Part shown: piece after piece, positions 1-10,596 of the stretch
How positions within the stretch are numbered: the stretch's first letter is position 1
Layout: the number at the start of each line of letters is the position of its first letter
The notes under the pieces: model-generated
The model's input: only the letters and a program-made list of their open reading frames with translations
What the model was told of the DNA's origin: nothing
Database searches by the model: none
Program-made: the position numbers and the translations under genes
Source: Pseudomicrostroma phylloplanum
Taxonomy: Eukaryota; Basidiomycota; Exobasidiomycetes; Microstromatales
Direction of reading: 5' to 3'
Assembly: GCA_039545275.1 (NCBI GenBank)
Contig: BCHS01000008.1
Coordinates: 186,001 to 250,000, forward strand
Length of the DNA: 64,000 bases

Positions 1-880
1 TCCCATTAGCCCAGCGCTCTGCGATGAGGTTGAGCTTGTGATACTCTGTCCTCATCTCTCTGTATCTCTTGGTGAAGAGCGCGTCTGCATCCTGATCCCT
101 TCTCTGCGTGGACAAGGATGTAGTAGAAGACTGTAATGGGAAAAAGATGGGCAAACGTCAGCCACCACCTCGGCAGGCAACCCTTGCCAGGCACCACGAT
201 TTTCCTCACATTTGGCGTTGTTGCCTCAATCTCTTGCGGAAGTCCGTCGACAAATGCGCTAGCAAGCGCCTCGGACTGCTGATGAAGTCTCGATGCATCG
301 TGTACCAATTGCGAGTGCATTGAAGAAGGAGCGAAGCGCTGCCAGAGGGGAACGAGTAGGCAAATTGAGCATCATGAACAACAAAGAGGGGTGCTGGGAT
401 GCATTGCCTCATATCTTCTGCAGACGTACCTTGTATGCCTCCTTCATCTCCGCTTCCGCCCTTGGCCACTGCTGCTCTGCCGACACTGCTCGATCATGGT
501 AATGTTGCGTCTCTGCACGCAGTGACTCGAGTCGAGGCTGAAGGGCGAGATTGCGAGCTGATAGGCGAACCAAAGGGGGGATGATGAGACACCATGCACA
601 CGCAGGCGGCTAGGGGTGCTTGTCTCGCGTACTCACCTGCCTTGTCTTCACTCTCCCTAAGCAGTCTTGCATGCTCATCGAACAACGCCCTCACCTCGGG
701 CAATGAATCGACGAATGCCTCTAAGTATGCATTACTGGCATCGAGAGCCTGCTGGGCATTCCCTTGCTGTCCCTGCTGCTGAAGCTCTGGCCGACCCAGT
801 AGCTCTTCCAAGTCTTCCCTCGAAAGCCCGACGGTGGAAGGGAAGTCCCGATAGAGGATCGAGTCAACTTGAGAGGCCAT
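1..880 (-). CDS. VPS37: VPS37-like ESCRT-I subunit (3' end cut by window)
   Basis: ESCRT-I component acting at endosomes in sorting of ubiquitinated cargo into multivesicular bodies. Four exons are visible: 637..880, 430..557, 210..338 and 1..130, and all phases agree. The protein starts MASQVDSILYRDFPS and has a Mod(r) domain: a first helix with the DSLPEVRALFDEHARLL stretch, then 'ARNLALQPRLESLRAET', and at the left edge the hallmark 'YREMRTEYHKLNLIAERW', which matches the family's R-x-x-YH-x-(R/K)-x-x-x-AERW ending. The reading frame is open at base 1, so the last residues and stop lie outside. The start at 880 is the first ATG in frame with the conserved helix. It is divergent from the transporter at 1177. 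Identification rests on the Mod(r) pattern, since overall sequence conservation in this family is low. Confidence 0.82.
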
Positions 881-1176
881 GAGTGCAGGATGATCAGCCG
901 CAGGAAGGTTCGAAGGTGGTGGTGGTTGGGGGTGGAGAGACGAGATTGAGCATGGCCCGTCCGCTTGGTCAGTCCGCTTCCGGGGTTGCGCGGCTCGGGT
1001 AAAGTCAAGATCGGTATACCCACAGGCTCGTCTGATTACCATTGATACGCAGCGAGCAGAGGTACCATTAAAGACAGATAAGAGTCAGCCTTTAGATTCC
1101 TTGCACTCCTATCCTCCTCACTCCTCTTCCTCCTTTTTCATTCCCTCCGCTTGCTGCTCGGGATCCCGGCTCACAT

Positions 1177-3330
1177 ATGCCTGCAGACCATGACGCCCAG
1201 TCTCCCTCGGGCGGCTCAAACGGAAAAGGCAAAGACGATGCCTCCCTGAAGCCTCCCAAAGCCCACGACTTTGCCCGCAGCTCCTCGGCATCTTCTAGCA
1301 ATGGTCGTCAGGAGAGTTCGGGCCGCGGCGAAGGCTCCGAGTCCACTGCAAAGCCTCGCAGGCCAGGAGGACTACGGCAGCAGAACACCTCCCATGGATC
1401 TGTCGACTCGGCCCGTACCTTTGCTGGAGATGCGACAGAGACTTACCAAGAAGCTAGACATGCATTTGAAGAGGGCAGAGCAAGTCCCTACTTCATGGCC
1501 GTAGTGGCCTTCCTCTGCAGTCTGTCGCAAGGGCTGCCGCTGGCGAGCATGTTCAAGGTGTATACGTTCCTCACATGCGAGATCTACGATGATATCAGCG
1601 CGGGAGATGGAGAGGGATCGTCGGTAGACAAGTCAGGTATCGCCAATACGTTGGTCAGAGCTCTCAACAGTGGAGTCCAGACTTTAGGGATCAGCATTCC
1701 ACCTGCTCCTGAGCTCCCGCATCCTCCGCAATGCAGCGAACCTCGAGTCCAGAAGACTACATCCGCCTACGCCGCGGCAATGGCCACAGTTGGAGCTCTG
1801 GTCGCTCTGCTGCTATTGGACAAGGTGACGAAAGTCTCTCGCCACTTTGGTCGCAAGCCAATCATGCTGCTGCCTCAACTGCTAATCGCCCTGGCCTTTT
1901 CAGGGTTCCGTCTTTCGGTGGCCCTCCCACAGTACGCAGGCATGTCACTTCTCTTCGTCGCAGTCGTCATCCTCGAGGCTAGTGCTGGAGCACCCCTTCG
2001 CATCTCCATCCAGAACTACGTAGTTGATACCACCACCGACTCGCAGCGAGCTGCCGCTCTGAGCTTCATCGAGGGCTTTGGACAAATAGGAGCCTTCCCC
2101 TCCTCCACTCTCGGAGGTTTCCTAGCGGCGGTGACAGGGCAATTCTTTGCGCCCTTCTACGCAAGTATAGCCGTCGCCCTCTTCTCCTTTGTCTTTATCC
2201 TCATTCTCGTCCCAGAGAGCAAGAAGCATCGTCACCATACCCTGATAGACAATTGGGAGCACAGCGCAGAGGCAGACGAGAGGCACGCAGAGCAGGAGCG
2301 GCGGAGAGAGGCCATGCGACGTCAGAGCTACCAGTCTACGGGCGGGGCCAATGAGTCCTACATCAGCACGGAGACAAACAATTCGACGATGCCTACGGGG
2401 TGGAGGCACTATATCCGGAAGATCAATTTCCTGCAACCCCTCGGCATCTTTATGCCCGCCAGACACCAGTCTGGCTCCAGACGCGGTAGTCTAGACTGGC
2501 GTCTGCTAAATCTAGCCGCCATTGTCGTCTTCGAGGAGACGTTCCAAGTCTTCCTCGTCCCCACGCTCCTCCTCTTCAACTCGGACGTCTTCGGCTTCGA
2601 CGTACTACAGAATGGGTACCTGGTCTCCCTCTTGCAGGGAACACGCGCCCTGTACCTCACTGCCATCTTCCCGCCAGCAGTGGCTGCTGCCAGGCGGTGG
2701 ATCTCGGCGAGGGTGCAAAAGGCCAAGGAGAGGAGGCAGAGCGTTCAGAAGGACCAGCAGAGGCGTTCACAGGCAAGCGAAACGTCGCCCCTCCTCGGCA
2801 ATGGCAACAGCAGTGGCAGCGGTGCTAACGGTGGCGAAGGGGCAGCAGAGGAGGGCGAAGGAGACTCAGGCAGTAGCTTCGCCGGCTCCCAATTCACCTC
2901 CACCACCGTCGCAAAGCAAGAGCAGCGTGGCAAGCTAGACATTGTCGTCATGGTCTTCTCCTACAGTCTCGCCACTGCCTCTTTCCTCCTCTTTGCCCTC
3001 TCGCGCAGGCTAGGAAGCACACCCTGGGCCGCCCTAGCACTAGCTATCGTCGGTACGCAGCTCTCCTCTGGCGCAACTAATGTCCGAACGGCACTAATCG
3101 TCAATAGCGTCTCCGAGGAGGAGCAATCCCGCGCCCTAGCTGCGAATCAGGTCTTGTGCACACTCGTCTATGCCTGTATTCCACTCCTCACCTCGCTCGT
3201 GTATGGAGCGGGAATCCAGCGCGGGTTGCCAGAGGCAGTGTGGATCTTCAAGGGACTCTTTGCCGCACTTGCTGCAATTGGCAGCTTGGGACTCTTTGTC
3301 ACACACAGGGGCACCTCTGCAAGGGCGTGA
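1177..3330 (+). CDS. MFS-family membrane transporter
   Basis: Single-exon gene of 717 aa, predicted to be a polytopic plasma- or organelle-membrane transporter. A polar Ser-rich tail of about 100 residues precedes the first hydrophobic segment (AVVAFLCSLSQGLPL). About 12 hydrophobic spans follow in two halves. The loop after the second or third span holds HFGRKPIMLLPQ, which resembles MFS motif A (G-x-x-D-R-x-GRR). A central charged loop of about 80 residues (around residues 345-425) is rich in Glu/Arg, and a second Ser/Gly-rich loop lies at about 515-585. The substrate cannot be read from sequence. The family resembles multidrug or tetracycline-type MFS proteins of basidiomycetes. The ATG follows a pyrimidine-rich leader, as is common here. 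The gene ends 637 bp before the convergent hydrolase. Confidence 0.75.
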   Translation: MPADHDAQSPSGGSNGKGKDDASLKPPKAHDFARSSSASSSNGRQESSGRGEGSESTAKPRRPGGLRQQNTSHGSVDSARTFAGDATETYQEARHAFEEGRASPYFMAVVAFLCSLSQGLPLASMFKVYTFLTCEIYDDISAGDGEGSSVDKSGIANTLVRALNSGVQTLGISIPPAPELPHPPQCSEPRVQKTTSAYAAAMATVGALVALLLLDKVTKVSRHFGRKPIMLLPQLLIALAFSGFRLSVALPQYAGMSLLFVAVVILEASAGAPLRISIQNYVVDTTTDSQRAAALSFIEGFGQIGAFPSSTLGGFLAAVTGQFFAPFYASIAVALFSFVFILILVPESKKHRHHTLIDNWEHSAEADERHAEQERRREAMRRQSYQSTGGANESYISTETNNSTMPTGWRHYIRKINFLQPLGIFMPARHQSGSRRGSLDWRLLNLAAIVVFEETFQVFLVPTLLLFNSDVFGFDVLQNGYLVSLLQGTRALYLTAIFPPAVAAARRWISARVQKAKERRQSVQKDQQRRSQASETSPLLGNGNSSGSGANGGEGAAEEGEGDSGSSFAGSQFTSTTVAKQEQRGKLDIVVMVFSYSLATASFLLFALSRRLGSTPWAALALAIVGTQLSSGATNVRTALIVNSVSEEEQSRALAANQVLCTLVYACIPLLTSLVYGAGIQRGLPEAVWIFKGLFAALAAIGSLGLFVTHRGTSARA

Positions 3331-3967
3331 AGTAGATCCAAGAGACAAGTGGGGGTACGGAATTTGTATACAGGCGGGACGAGGAAGGGGGCTGGACTTT
3401 TTGCGTTCACACTGTCTGCTCCGTCGAACCAAACTACCTCAGATCGATAAGGCGAGGTGTAATGGATGTTATGCAAGCAAAAGGACTGTGTGTGCCAGAT
3501 CTCATTGATAGAGTGGCGCGAATGGTTGGCCTGGCCTGGCCGAATTGAGTCGAGCCGAGTCGAGCCGAGCCGAGCTGATAGAGTGTCGAGAGGTGAGAGC
3601 TTTGTACAAGTGAACACGGACAGAAGGGGAGCAGGAGTCGTCTCAGGAGACGAAGAGTTTGAGGGTGGAAAAGACAAAGAAGTGGTGAGGGGGGAAGAGG
3701 AAGAGGAAGGGGCAAGAGGGTTGTGGAAACGTTTACGGACAGGATCCCTGAGAGTGAGGGAGTGGAGGACAGATAGAGTTCTTGAGAGGCAGATAATGTC
3801 CGACGCAGGCGTGACACGATGGCCTATAGGATACGGGTGCTATGGGCGCCTTTGGTGATTTGATGCGAACAGCTTGAGATGAGGAGGCGAGCCGTGGCAT
3901 CTAGTGAATCGAGGTTTCGCCAGCGAAAGTGCTCATTGTTGCGGCCAAGCTTGTCAACGTCTGAATC
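3331..3967. other. Convergent 3' intergenic region
   Basis: This stretch lies between two converging genes and presumably holds both 3' UTRs. A degenerate GAGCCGA/GAGTCGA five-to-six-base repeat is at about 3544-3575. Overlapping short frames on both strands show no recognisable domain. No other feature seen. Confidence 0.5.
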
Positions 3968-5536
3968 TTAGATGCCCCTGCCACCTCCTACAGCTGCCGG
4001 AGCAGCGGCGTTCTTGAGCTCCTTTGCCCAAGCCTCTTGTTCCTGCCAGTGGCTGTTGACGGGGAAGACGAAAGGCAGAGCGACGAAACCCAGCATCACA
4101 GCGCCGATGGACCCAAGCAAGAGACAATAGGCGATGATCGTGTGGGTGGGTGTGGCAAACGACTTGGCCTTTGCCTCCGTCGGCGAATCAGTGGATGAGG
4201 TGACATTTGTGAGATCAGGGTAGCGAATGTCAAAGTCACGGTAGAAGATGTGTTCCATCGAGGTGTTGTCGGACATCATTGGGTAGTCCTGATGCGATAC
4301 TCCCGCCACGTAGTGGGCAGTGTGGTTTGTGGGCCATGTACCGCTCGCCGCTGTGTCGACGCTGAGGATGAATTCGGAACCTCTGTCCAGATGGTTCCCT
4401 CCTTGCAGCAGAGCTTCACAATGTGTGTCTCCAGCTCCGTTGTCCATCAGTCCCAGTGCATAGATCAACTTTCGACCCAAGAAGCGTTGGATGACACCAG
4501 CCTTGTCGCTACGCACCTCGGATCGAGCATAAGGAGTCACACTGCCGTCGAGTCCGTAGGCCCATTCGTTGCCTCCTTGACAAGTGGCGTTGGTGTACGG
4601 CCTAGCGTCCTCAATCCATGCATATGAACCAGGATTTCCGAGCCAATACCTTATGTTATTGTCATAAGCCTTGGTTTGCTTGACGAGTGAGTAACGCTGC
4701 AGCATCTGGCCGCCCATGGAGTGGCCGACCATGACAACTTGGTTCAGAATGGGGAACTGATTCTTGTCGAAGAGCATATCGGCAAACGCGTCCAGTGCCT
4801 CGTACGAGGTGATCCGGTCAGAGATGGCGGGCGATCGAGAGCGACCACCAGACTGCCACTGTGTTCCATGGAAGACGAGTTCGTTGTTCTGTGCAGCTCC
4901 GGCTGTCTGATCAAAGTTGTTCAACCAAGCAGGACCGATGATGAGGACTTGATCTGAAGTGACACCCCACTCTGGGAAGAGTGTTTGCTGCACGGTCATG
5001 GCATTGCGAATGAGGTTGGTGTACTTCCAGCTGTCACGCGGTTTACCAGGCATCACAAGAATAGCCCTCTTGATACTGGCCGCGTTGTAGTTGGCCGTGA
5101 TGTAGGCGGGTTGAATAGCGCCATCTCTGACCTCGATGGTCCTGTTGAGTGTGAAGCCTTCTATGTCCGGTAATGCTTGCCATCCACCGTCAGAGGAGCC
5201 AGCAGCAGCGGCATTGGCCACAAAGGGAATCGAGGTGGTCCAAGGATAGCCGTTACCCTGGTCCGCGTCCTCACTCTCGATGTACTTGGTACCAATATAT
5301 CCATTGGTGCTGTTACCGGCGATAAAGGGCAACTGCAGAGCGGCTCTTGCAGCTCCTGCTGGGTCGTCGGTGCACTGTGCTACGATGGCATCACGAGTCG
5401 GGTCAGGCACGTAGTCGTAGGCAGCGGTGGTCGTCTGAGCGCGTGCGTGAAGGGACTGTGTTGCGAGGCCGACGGCTACGACGGCGAGGAGTAGCGATGG
5501 CAGGCGCGAGGCCGTGTGTGATGTGGTGGCCCTCAT
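3968..5536 (-). CDS. Secreted/membrane-anchored alpha/beta-hydrolase-like protein
   Basis: Single-exon gene of 522 aa. The start at 5536 opens with a typical signal peptide (MRATTSHTASRLPSLLLAVV followed by Ala/Gln). An upstream in-frame ATG at 5725 would bury that signal and is not used. The body carries a nucleophile elbow GHSMGG within 'VVMVGHSMGGQML' and the upstream strand AILVMPGKPRDSW, typical of serine alpha/beta hydrolases. Several N-x-S/T sites suggest glycosylation. A hydrophobic segment (TIIAYCLLLGSIGAVMLGF) near residues 470-490, followed by a short charged tail, suggests a type I membrane anchor. Similar proteins are conserved but uncharacterised in fungi. Substrate unknown; an esterase or lipase role is inference. 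It is divergent from LSM3 across 829 bp. Confidence 0.72.
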   Translation of the reverse strand: MRATTSHTASRLPSLLLAVVAVGLATQSLHARAQTTTAAYDYVPDPTRDAIVAQCTDDPAGAARAALQLPFIAGNSTNGYIGTKYIESEDADQGNGYPWTTSIPFVANAAAAGSSDGGWQALPDIEGFTLNRTIEVRDGAIQPAYITANYNAASIKRAILVMPGKPRDSWKYTNLIRNAMTVQQTLFPEWGVTSDQVLIIGPAWLNNFDQTAGAAQNNELVFHGTQWQSGGRSRSPAISDRITSYEALDAFADMLFDKNQFPILNQVVMVGHSMGGQMLQRYSLVKQTKAYDNNIRYWLGNPGSYAWIEDARPYTNATCQGGNEWAYGLDGSVTPYARSEVRSDKAGVIQRFLGRKLIYALGLMDNGAGDTHCEALLQGGNHLDRGSEFILSVDTAASGTWPTNHTAHYVAGVSHQDYPMMSDNTSMEHIFYRDFDIRYPDLTNVTSSTDSPTEAKAKSFATPTHTIIAYCLLLGSIGAVMLGFVALPFVFPVNSHWQEQEAWAKELKNAAAPAAVGGGRGI

Positions 5537-6365
5537 GATGTGATTAGGGGAATGGAATGGAGACGAAGGAAGGAGGGGGAAGAAATTTGGTAGCAAGTCG
5601 GAAATTGAGAGGTGCGCAAGCGGTGCACTGCCTTTGTACAGCGGTGGTGCGAAGTAGTGCTGAGATGCTGATGATGCTGGTAATGATGGCTTTCGGCGTC
5701 TGTTGAAGCAGAGTCCGGATTGCAAGGGTGTCCTTCGTTGGTGCGTGTATGCACTGCTGTTCGTCCACTGGGTATCTTGAAGGAAAGGGGAGATTGGTCT
5801 GGGATGTCAGGGGCGGTGACTTGTGATGGGAATAAACGAGGGGAAGCATCGTTCGTCCGGTCCAAGGATCCTGCGTGCCCCTAGTGCTGCCATCCCCTGC
5901 ACCAGGCTCCGTCAAGCCGGGGCACGCCAAGGGGCCACGCCAAGGCTTCCTGCCTGCCTGCCTGCCTGCAAATGCCTTCCACCACAGGCAGCCAAAACCC
6001 GGGAGCAAAGGACGAGGAGGGAGGCGAGGGCCAGCCAAGGGCACCGATTGCCTGTGTCCTTGTCGGCGGGCTCTGGCCCCTGTCCTTTGGTTCTGCGACG
6101 TGCGTCTGCACCAGCTCTCCTTCCAAGTCCGACCAAGCTTGGCGTCCCCACATCGCCTTGGCACTCGCGCAGGTCACATCTGACGTCGCTTGGGTCCGAA
6201 CGCCTGCACCAAAATCACGTGTACGACCCAGAGCGCGACCCTCTCGGAGCCGACTTGTCTGGATCTCCCAGGAGCGACCTAGGCTGGTCCGAGCTCCTCC
6301 TCACACGGCACAGAGTCTCGCTCCTTCCACCTCCCCTCCGCATCGTACCATCACCTATCCCCACC
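5537..6365. promoter_or_regulatory. Divergent promoter region, hydrolase / LSM3
   Basis: Shared upstream region of two divergent genes. It contains a tandem CCTG/CTGC tract at about 5948-5970, a TGACGTCG CRE-like site at 6181, and a CACGTG E-box core at 6216-6221. Their function is inferred only from the consensus. Frames covering this stretch on both strands are low-complexity and show no family resemblance. Confidence 0.35.
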
Positions 6366-6662
6366 ATGACATCTCTCGCCCCCATCTCGGAGCCCTTTGA
6401 CCTGCTCCGTCTCTCCCTCTCCGAAAAGGTCTTTGTCAAGCTGCGTGGCGATCGCGAGCTGCGCGGTACGCTCCACGCCTACGATGGACATGGAAATCTA
6501 GTGCTGGCCAATGTGGAAGAGACAATCTGGACACTCTACGACGAGGATGAGGAGGTGGTCGAGGGGCAGGAGAGGAAGTTGACCAGCGTCAAGAGGAATA
6601 GCGAGATGCTGTTCGTGAGGGGAGATGGAGTGATCCTGGTGAGTGGGATTGAGGGAGATTAG
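6366..6662 (+). CDS. LSM3: U6 snRNA-associated Sm-like protein LSm3
   Basis: 98-aa protein with a complete Sm fold. Sm1 is seen as '[19 protein letters not shown]' with '[10 protein letters not shown]' following, and Sm2 as '[14 protein letters not shown]'. These match the LSm3 family closely in length and spacing. LSm3 is part of the LSm2-8 ring that binds the U6 3' end in the nucleus and of the LSm1-7 ring in mRNA decay. The start has a strong context (CCACCATGA). Intronless here. It converges on the metacaspase gene with about 500 bp between. Confidence 0.93.
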   Translation: MTSLAPISEPFDLLRLSLSEKVFVKLRGDRELRGTLHAYDGHGNLVLANVEETIWTLYDEDEEVVEGQERKLTSVKRNSEMLFVRGDGVILVSGIEGD

Positions 6663-7163
6663 AGGGCCCTTTGGAGCAGAGTCCTGGCGGAACACCTGCC
6701 TACGAGGCCAGCATACGCCGATCGATGACAATGTAGCCACCGACGACCCTTAGACTGGCTGAGGGGCAGACGTCAACCACATATAACGTTGAACTGACAC
6801 CAGATACTCCCACCTCTCTTCTCTGCAGATCTCACCACCCTCAAAGTCATAAAGATGGTCAGGCATCAGCCAGCCAGCCATTCGCCAACTCAGAAATCAT
6901 CTGCTCTCCTCCTTCGCACACCACCATTGTACACTAGACCGCATCTACTTTCCTTACGCCCTCCCTCCTCGCCCTCTGCTCAGGGTCACTTCAGCCAATC
7001 CATACCCGCATCACGCGCTGCCAGTCGCACACGCATATGAAAGGAAGCGAGTCTTCGATACGATTTCGGTAATAGCGGGACAGAAAGCGATAGAATGGGC
7101 GTAGGACTGCGACGGAAAGAGCCCCTTCAGGGAATACAGTGTTCGACGGATGGAGAGTGCAGC
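6663..7163. other. Convergent intergenic region LSM3 / metacaspase
   Basis: 3' flanks of two converging genes. Pyrimidine-rich DNA occupies 6860-7030. No gene, repeat family or RNA recognised. Confidence 0.4.
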
Positions 7164-8786
7164 TCAGATGCTGAACGCCATGTTGAGGTCGATCGGATGA
7201 GAGCTCGACACTGCGTGCAAAAGAGAGGGGAGCAATGTGAAGCCAAGGTCAGAGTCAAGTCGAAAGCAAGGCTCGAACGTTCACTACTCACTTTGAGGCT
7301 TCTGGCTATACTTGGCCGCCAGCTCATCACGACAAGCATTCAGCAGCTGTACATAGCTGATCTGACTATTGCCAACTTGCTGCATGACCGTAATGAATGC
7401 CCAACTCATTGCTCCCGTAGCCTTTCCAGCTTCGACTGCATCGGCAGACGTCTGCGAGTCCTTGCAGCCAGAGAACATTACCACATCCGCAGGGCTCGAC
7501 TTTGTCCGCTTGGTAGTCTCCTCGGCCGAGTCGGTGTTCTTGGCCTCGGTAAAGGTACCCATCAGACCCTTGAGCATACCGCCTACATCTCCTCGAGCGT
7601 AATTCATAGCTGCACCCATCAGACCTTTGCCGACGCCGGCGACGACGTTGGGTTCCTGTTTGTAGTAGTAGGGTTTCAATCAAGGTCAGCAAGTACTCTT
7701 GGTGCCTGAACAAGGTGGTCTGCATGCAACCGACACTCACCTTGATCTTTCCGCTGGTGGAGTACACGTAAGGCAGATCCAGCACGGTTCCGGAGTGGCA
7801 GGAGTCGAAGATGGCCGTCAACCTACAGCCCATCGGCAGTGGTCGCACCATGATCGAGTGGAGCTCATCGTCCTCCATCTGTCCCGCGGTGGCGTAGTCC
7901 ACTGGCAAGATCGTCTCGTTCATGCCGTCGGCTTCGTCTCCCTGCGACGCCTTGGCTTGACCACCATGCCCACTGTATTCGAAGAAAAGAGCATCTCCTG
8001 GCTGAGCGCCACGGACGAGCCAGTGCATTGCTGCTGTGATGTTCTGACGTGTGGGAATGGAGCGCGGATCCCGCGAAGCATCCGTCAGGACCACCATGTC
8101 CTCCTCCCTGTATCCTCGAGCCATGATGAACCTCTTGATGTTGTCTACGTCATTCCAGCATCCTCGCAGCGCAGCTTTGGACCCAGTATAGTTGATACCG
8201 ACCAGAAGAGCCTTGCGCTTTCCGTTCATCTGCGAGTACTGATACTGTTGACCTGCGAAGAAACAAAGAGAGCGTATTTCCTGTTCAGCGATGTCGTGCT
8301 TGGGTACTCTCAGACGGGAACTTCGTCACTCACCGTTGGAGGTCTGTACTCCCTGCGGACGACTGTGGACAGGCATGTTCGAGTAGGCAGCAGGGGCTCC
8401 ATTCCTTGGGGGTCCATAGCCTCCACCACCTCCACCACCGCCGTACTGTCCTTGAGATTGGGCGCCATATTGTCCAGGAGGCGGACCTCCGTACTGACCA
8501 GGAGGAGGCCCATAACCCTGAGGTGGTCCGTACCCTTGCTGAGGTGGAGGGGGGCCGTAGCCGTACTGTTGGGGGGGAGGAGCTCCACTGTAAGGAAGGA
8601 CAAGTTGTGGGCAACGTCAGCCATCTGGCTCGAAGGTATTAATCTACATCGAGGGTCTTTCAATCGACCCTCGCGCATTTGGAACTGCAATGCTACTAAC
8701 TATCCTGGGGCTCCATACCCCTGTGGAGGCTGGGGAAATCCTCCTCCGTGTCCGCCATGACGACCGTTCTGTCCAGGGTATGACAT
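7164..8786 (-). CDS. MCA1: Type I metacaspase
   Basis: Cysteine protease of clan CD, linked in fungi to proteostasis and stress-related cell death; cleaves after Arg/Lys. Five exons: 8701..8786, 8334..8587, 7741..8252, 7292..7655 and 7164..7210, giving 420 aa. The N-terminal ~110 residues form a Gly/Pro/Gln/Tyr-rich prodomain with repeats of the GYGPP and GQYG type. The p20 core starts at '[17 protein letters not shown]'. The catalytic His is in EYSGHGGQ (about residue 209) and the catalytic Cys in IFDSCHSGT (about residue 265). The 47-nt last exon supplies the conserved C-terminus [14 protein letters not shown]; reading through its donor would instead stop three codons later. All phases close. 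Its upstream neighbour on the same strand is the Pof1-like gene. Confidence 0.95.
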
Positions 8787-9147
8787 GTCTCCTGATGAAG
8801 TGACGAGTGTGATGCTCTCAGGAGGTCAAGAATGAGATTAGAGATCGGGAAAGGGAATCGTGGGAGGATTAATTGTGCGCTCGGGCTGATCAGTCTCTGC
8901 TCCGCTCCACCTGGACACGATGCGTTCCACTGCCCGGCGGGCGAGGTGGCAGTGCGCTTGAACGCCGTTCCGCCTCCTCGGCATGAAAGCGGCCGTACGA
9001 CACCAGCGACCGGCGACCGGCACGGTAGTCTGTATCAGCAGACGTGACAAAGGCTTTGGAAATATCAGAGAATGTTACTGCTATCGATGGTCTAGTATCG
9101 GTGCGCGCTGACTTTGCCTCAGGATTTTGATTGAGCGAGGAGACCTC
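8787..9147. promoter_or_regulatory. Metacaspase upstream region
   Basis: Lies between the Pof1-like stop and the metacaspase start, both on the minus strand. It should hold the metacaspase promoter and 5' leader. No clear TATA box or repeated motif seen. Confidence 0.35.
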
Positions 9148-10273
9148 TCACGAGGCCTTCTTGTACACCTGTTCCTCGAGCAAGTACCTCGCCAGTCCCT
9201 CTGACACCGTGTCGCCTTCTCTCAGCTTTCGCAGCTTCTCATCATCACTCGTGCCTTCCTCCAACAGAATGCCTCGTACAAGCGTCGAGCTCACACCCCT
9301 TGCCTCCCTTGGTAGATCGAACATAGTCACGCTCCCCTTTTCCACCCAAGGTCGTACCAAGTCCGAACCAAGGAATTGATCTTCCTCTTTGCGCAGGGTA
9401 GCAGCTGACTGTTCTTCTTTGTCTGATCGATCGGGTGCGGAGCCTCCCACCACTCTACGGGCGGCGACAAAGGTTGTGCCTTCCTGATTGAAGAAGAGAT
9501 CGCAGGAGCGGGCAAAGCTTTCCGGAGAGGGATAGTACTTGAGGGCAAAGTAGCGAATGATGGTGTCCCCTGTGAAGTAGCATAGCGTCAGCATCTTGTC
9601 TCTGTTCGTACCGGTACCGGTAGTACAGCTACTCACATCCCACGACCCAGTGCAACCTCGGTCTTGCTCGTTGTAGGAGACCCACTCCATTGCCCACACC
9701 CTCCGCGCCCTCTACCTGCTCTCGGAAGAAGCTATGCAGCAGTGTACTCTTGTCCTTCATCAGCGGCTCCTCCACCACCACTACGGCCACATTGGGCTCT
9801 TTGGACCCTTCGCTGCTCAACTTGCGCTCTAGCTCCTTGGCCAAGAGATACATCATACTCAAGCGCTGCTCGGGCGATGCGTCTCCTGCTTTGCCTGACC
9901 CTTTGTCTGCATTCTTCGATGAGAGCAGTAGCAGATGGGCGTCGTAGTGTTTGCGGCTCGAAGAAGGTGGTGCAGAGCGGGAGAGGAAAGGTGGAGAGGA
10001 GACGAGGCTGAGGTGAGCTAGGTGTGGTGGGTTGAAGGAAGAGTCTAGGACGGCGATATCAAGATCTTGATCCGGCGGAGGATCCGCAGATCGAGAGCCT
10101 TCTGCGCTGCCATTCGTGTCCTCTGAGGATGCTGGTCGATGGCTGCTGAGGTAAGGCCAGGAAGATCTGGTAGAGTAGATCAGGTGTACCGGTTTCGGTT
10201 GCTGGGTGCAGCGAGCAAAGGTCTCGAGGCGAGAAGCGATCTGAGATCGCATCGTGGCGGGTATCGTCGACAT
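9148..10273 (-). CDS. Nicotinamide mononucleotide adenylyltransferase-like protein (Pof1 type)
   Basis: Two exons, 9637..10273 and 9148..9569, giving 352 aa. The Rossmann nucleotidyltransferase signature is seen as DSSFNPPHLAHLSL, an HxGH-like motif with H-L-A-H. After the splice junction comes VVGWDTIIRYFALKYYP, and near the C-terminus GVSSTLVRG, the SSTxxR-type motif of NMN/nicotinate-mononucleotide adenylyltransferases. This arrangement matches the fungal Pof1 subfamily, which is distinct from the essential NMNATs Nma1 and Nma2. It may adenylylate NMN or a related substrate; activity is inferred. The 67-nt intron starts GTGAGT and ends CACAG. The start at 10273 is the first of two nearby in-frame ATGs. 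Confidence 0.8.
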
Positions 10274-10596
10274 CTAGGGCAGCGTATTGTGGTGCGAGGG
10301 GAAGCAACGGCGAGTCTGAGGAGTGGCAGAGGAAGGACCAGCGCTGAGACCACAAGCTCTGTCGCCGACCATGTGAGAGGAGAGGGAAGTCTTCGTCTAA
10401 AGGTAGCGGGAGCAGGAGTCGAAGGGCCGTGCTCCCCTCCACTCCCAGTTCCGCAATCACCCACTCGCAGGAGTAGCAAGAACAGACATAATCTCGCAAG
10501 CATGCCTCAATTCACTATAATAAGATACGTTACTATTACGATGGACTACAAAATGACACACACATTGTCCGTCGTCACAGGCTATACCCATCTAGA
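10274..10596. other. Short intergenic region
   Basis: Upstream of the Pof1-like gene and downstream of the 786-aa gene, both on the minus strand. AT-richer DNA at about 10505-10560 probably belongs to the 3' UTR of the upstream gene. No feature recognised. Confidence 0.35.

Noticed and set aside
5823..6662. Longer 279-codon form of LSM3 starting at 5823
   Set aside because: The extra 181 residues are compositionally biased and unlike any LSm protein; the ATG at 6366 has strong context and gives the normal length.
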